Assembly (NCBI RefSeq): GCF_026914265.1
Contig: NC_069126.1
Coordinates: 29,282,854-29,346,853, forward strand
From: Mya arenaria
Lineage: Eukaryota > Mollusca > Bivalvia > Myida > Myidae
Direction: 5' to 3'
DNA: 64,000 nucleotides
Below are positions 63,865 through 64,000 of this stretch, in pieces (within the stretch, counting starts at the first letter, position 1; every line of letters begins with the position of its first letter). Made by a program: the position numbers and the translations under genes. Under the pieces are notes generated by a model, which ran no database searches, was not told the DNA's origin, and saw nothing but the letters and a program-made list of their open reading frames with translations.

Positions 63865-64000
63865 CAAGCCACCTAGTTAGCTAAGTTGGTTAAGAGTGTC
63901 AAGCTTATGTTCCAGCCTTTGATGGTTTGAGCTGCACTTTGGTTGCACTACTTCTCCCATGTTTACTTTACTGGTGCCAGTCAAAGACAAAGCGCCTGGA
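63865..64000 (+). mobile_element. tRNA-derived SINE, runs off the window
   Basis: TTAGCTAAGTTGGTTAAGAG is close to the common tRNA A-box region (TAGCTCAGTTGGTTAGAG), with a B-box-like GATGGTTTGAGCT about 35 bases on. No mature tRNA fold is apparent. Confidence 0.55.

Noticed and set aside
1-64000. Retroviral, LTR or Polinton-like elements
   Set aside because: Looked for paired long terminal repeats and for polymerase, integrase or capsid-like reading frames; none was recognised.

Overview
The window is AT-rich animal nuclear DNA. Spliced genes with GT-AG introns, a mitochondrial ribosomal protein gene, families of B-box/NHL (TRIM-like) and DZIP3-type HEPN genes, and several repeat families I associate with bivalve molluscs point to a bivalve. 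The species is not determined. No retroviral, LTR or Polinton-like element was recognised.

Layout, left to right. (1) 1-16.9 kb and 20.17-37.78 kb are two copies (A and B) of one tandem segmental duplication. Read on the minus strand, each copy holds a B-box/NHL gene, a spacer with two minisatellite arrays, and a multi-exon gene that begins with a DZIP3-type HEPN domain. HEPN-A runs off the left edge and is open as far as it can be seen. HEPN-B has all nine visible exons but carries a premature stop in exon 5. The B-box/NHL genes of the two copies (TRIM1 at 14.3-16.8 kb, TRIM2 at 35.6-37.75 kb) are both broken. (2) 37.8-43.5 kb is intergenic. It contains a pogo-like transposon end, a probable LINE tail, a 1.8 kb element built of ~145-bp tandem repeats, and a promoter-like CRE/TATA cluster. 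(3) 43.5-49.8 kb has two further B-box/NHL copies: TRIM3, heavily decayed, and TRIM4, nearly whole. (4) 49.8-54.4 kb has no gene but holds three terminal-inverted-repeat elements. (5) 54.4-62.5 kb is an eight-exon gene for mitochondrial ribosomal protein L37 (mL37), whose introns carry fold-back elements, SINE-like pieces and a striking 78-bp minisatellite. (6) 62.5-64 kb is repeat-rich upstream sequence of that gene.

The HEPN and B-box/NHL genes are probably part of an expanded innate-immunity or RNA/protein-turnover family cluster; that is inferred from the families. The last visible HEPN-B exon ends in a splice phase that would join in frame to the TRIM1 start-codon exon. The module may therefore have been one HEPN::B-box::NHL gene rather than two.

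Exon coordinates given for MRPL37 and the HEPN genes were worked out by hand from splice consensus and phase continuity. Every junction reported keeps the reading frame.
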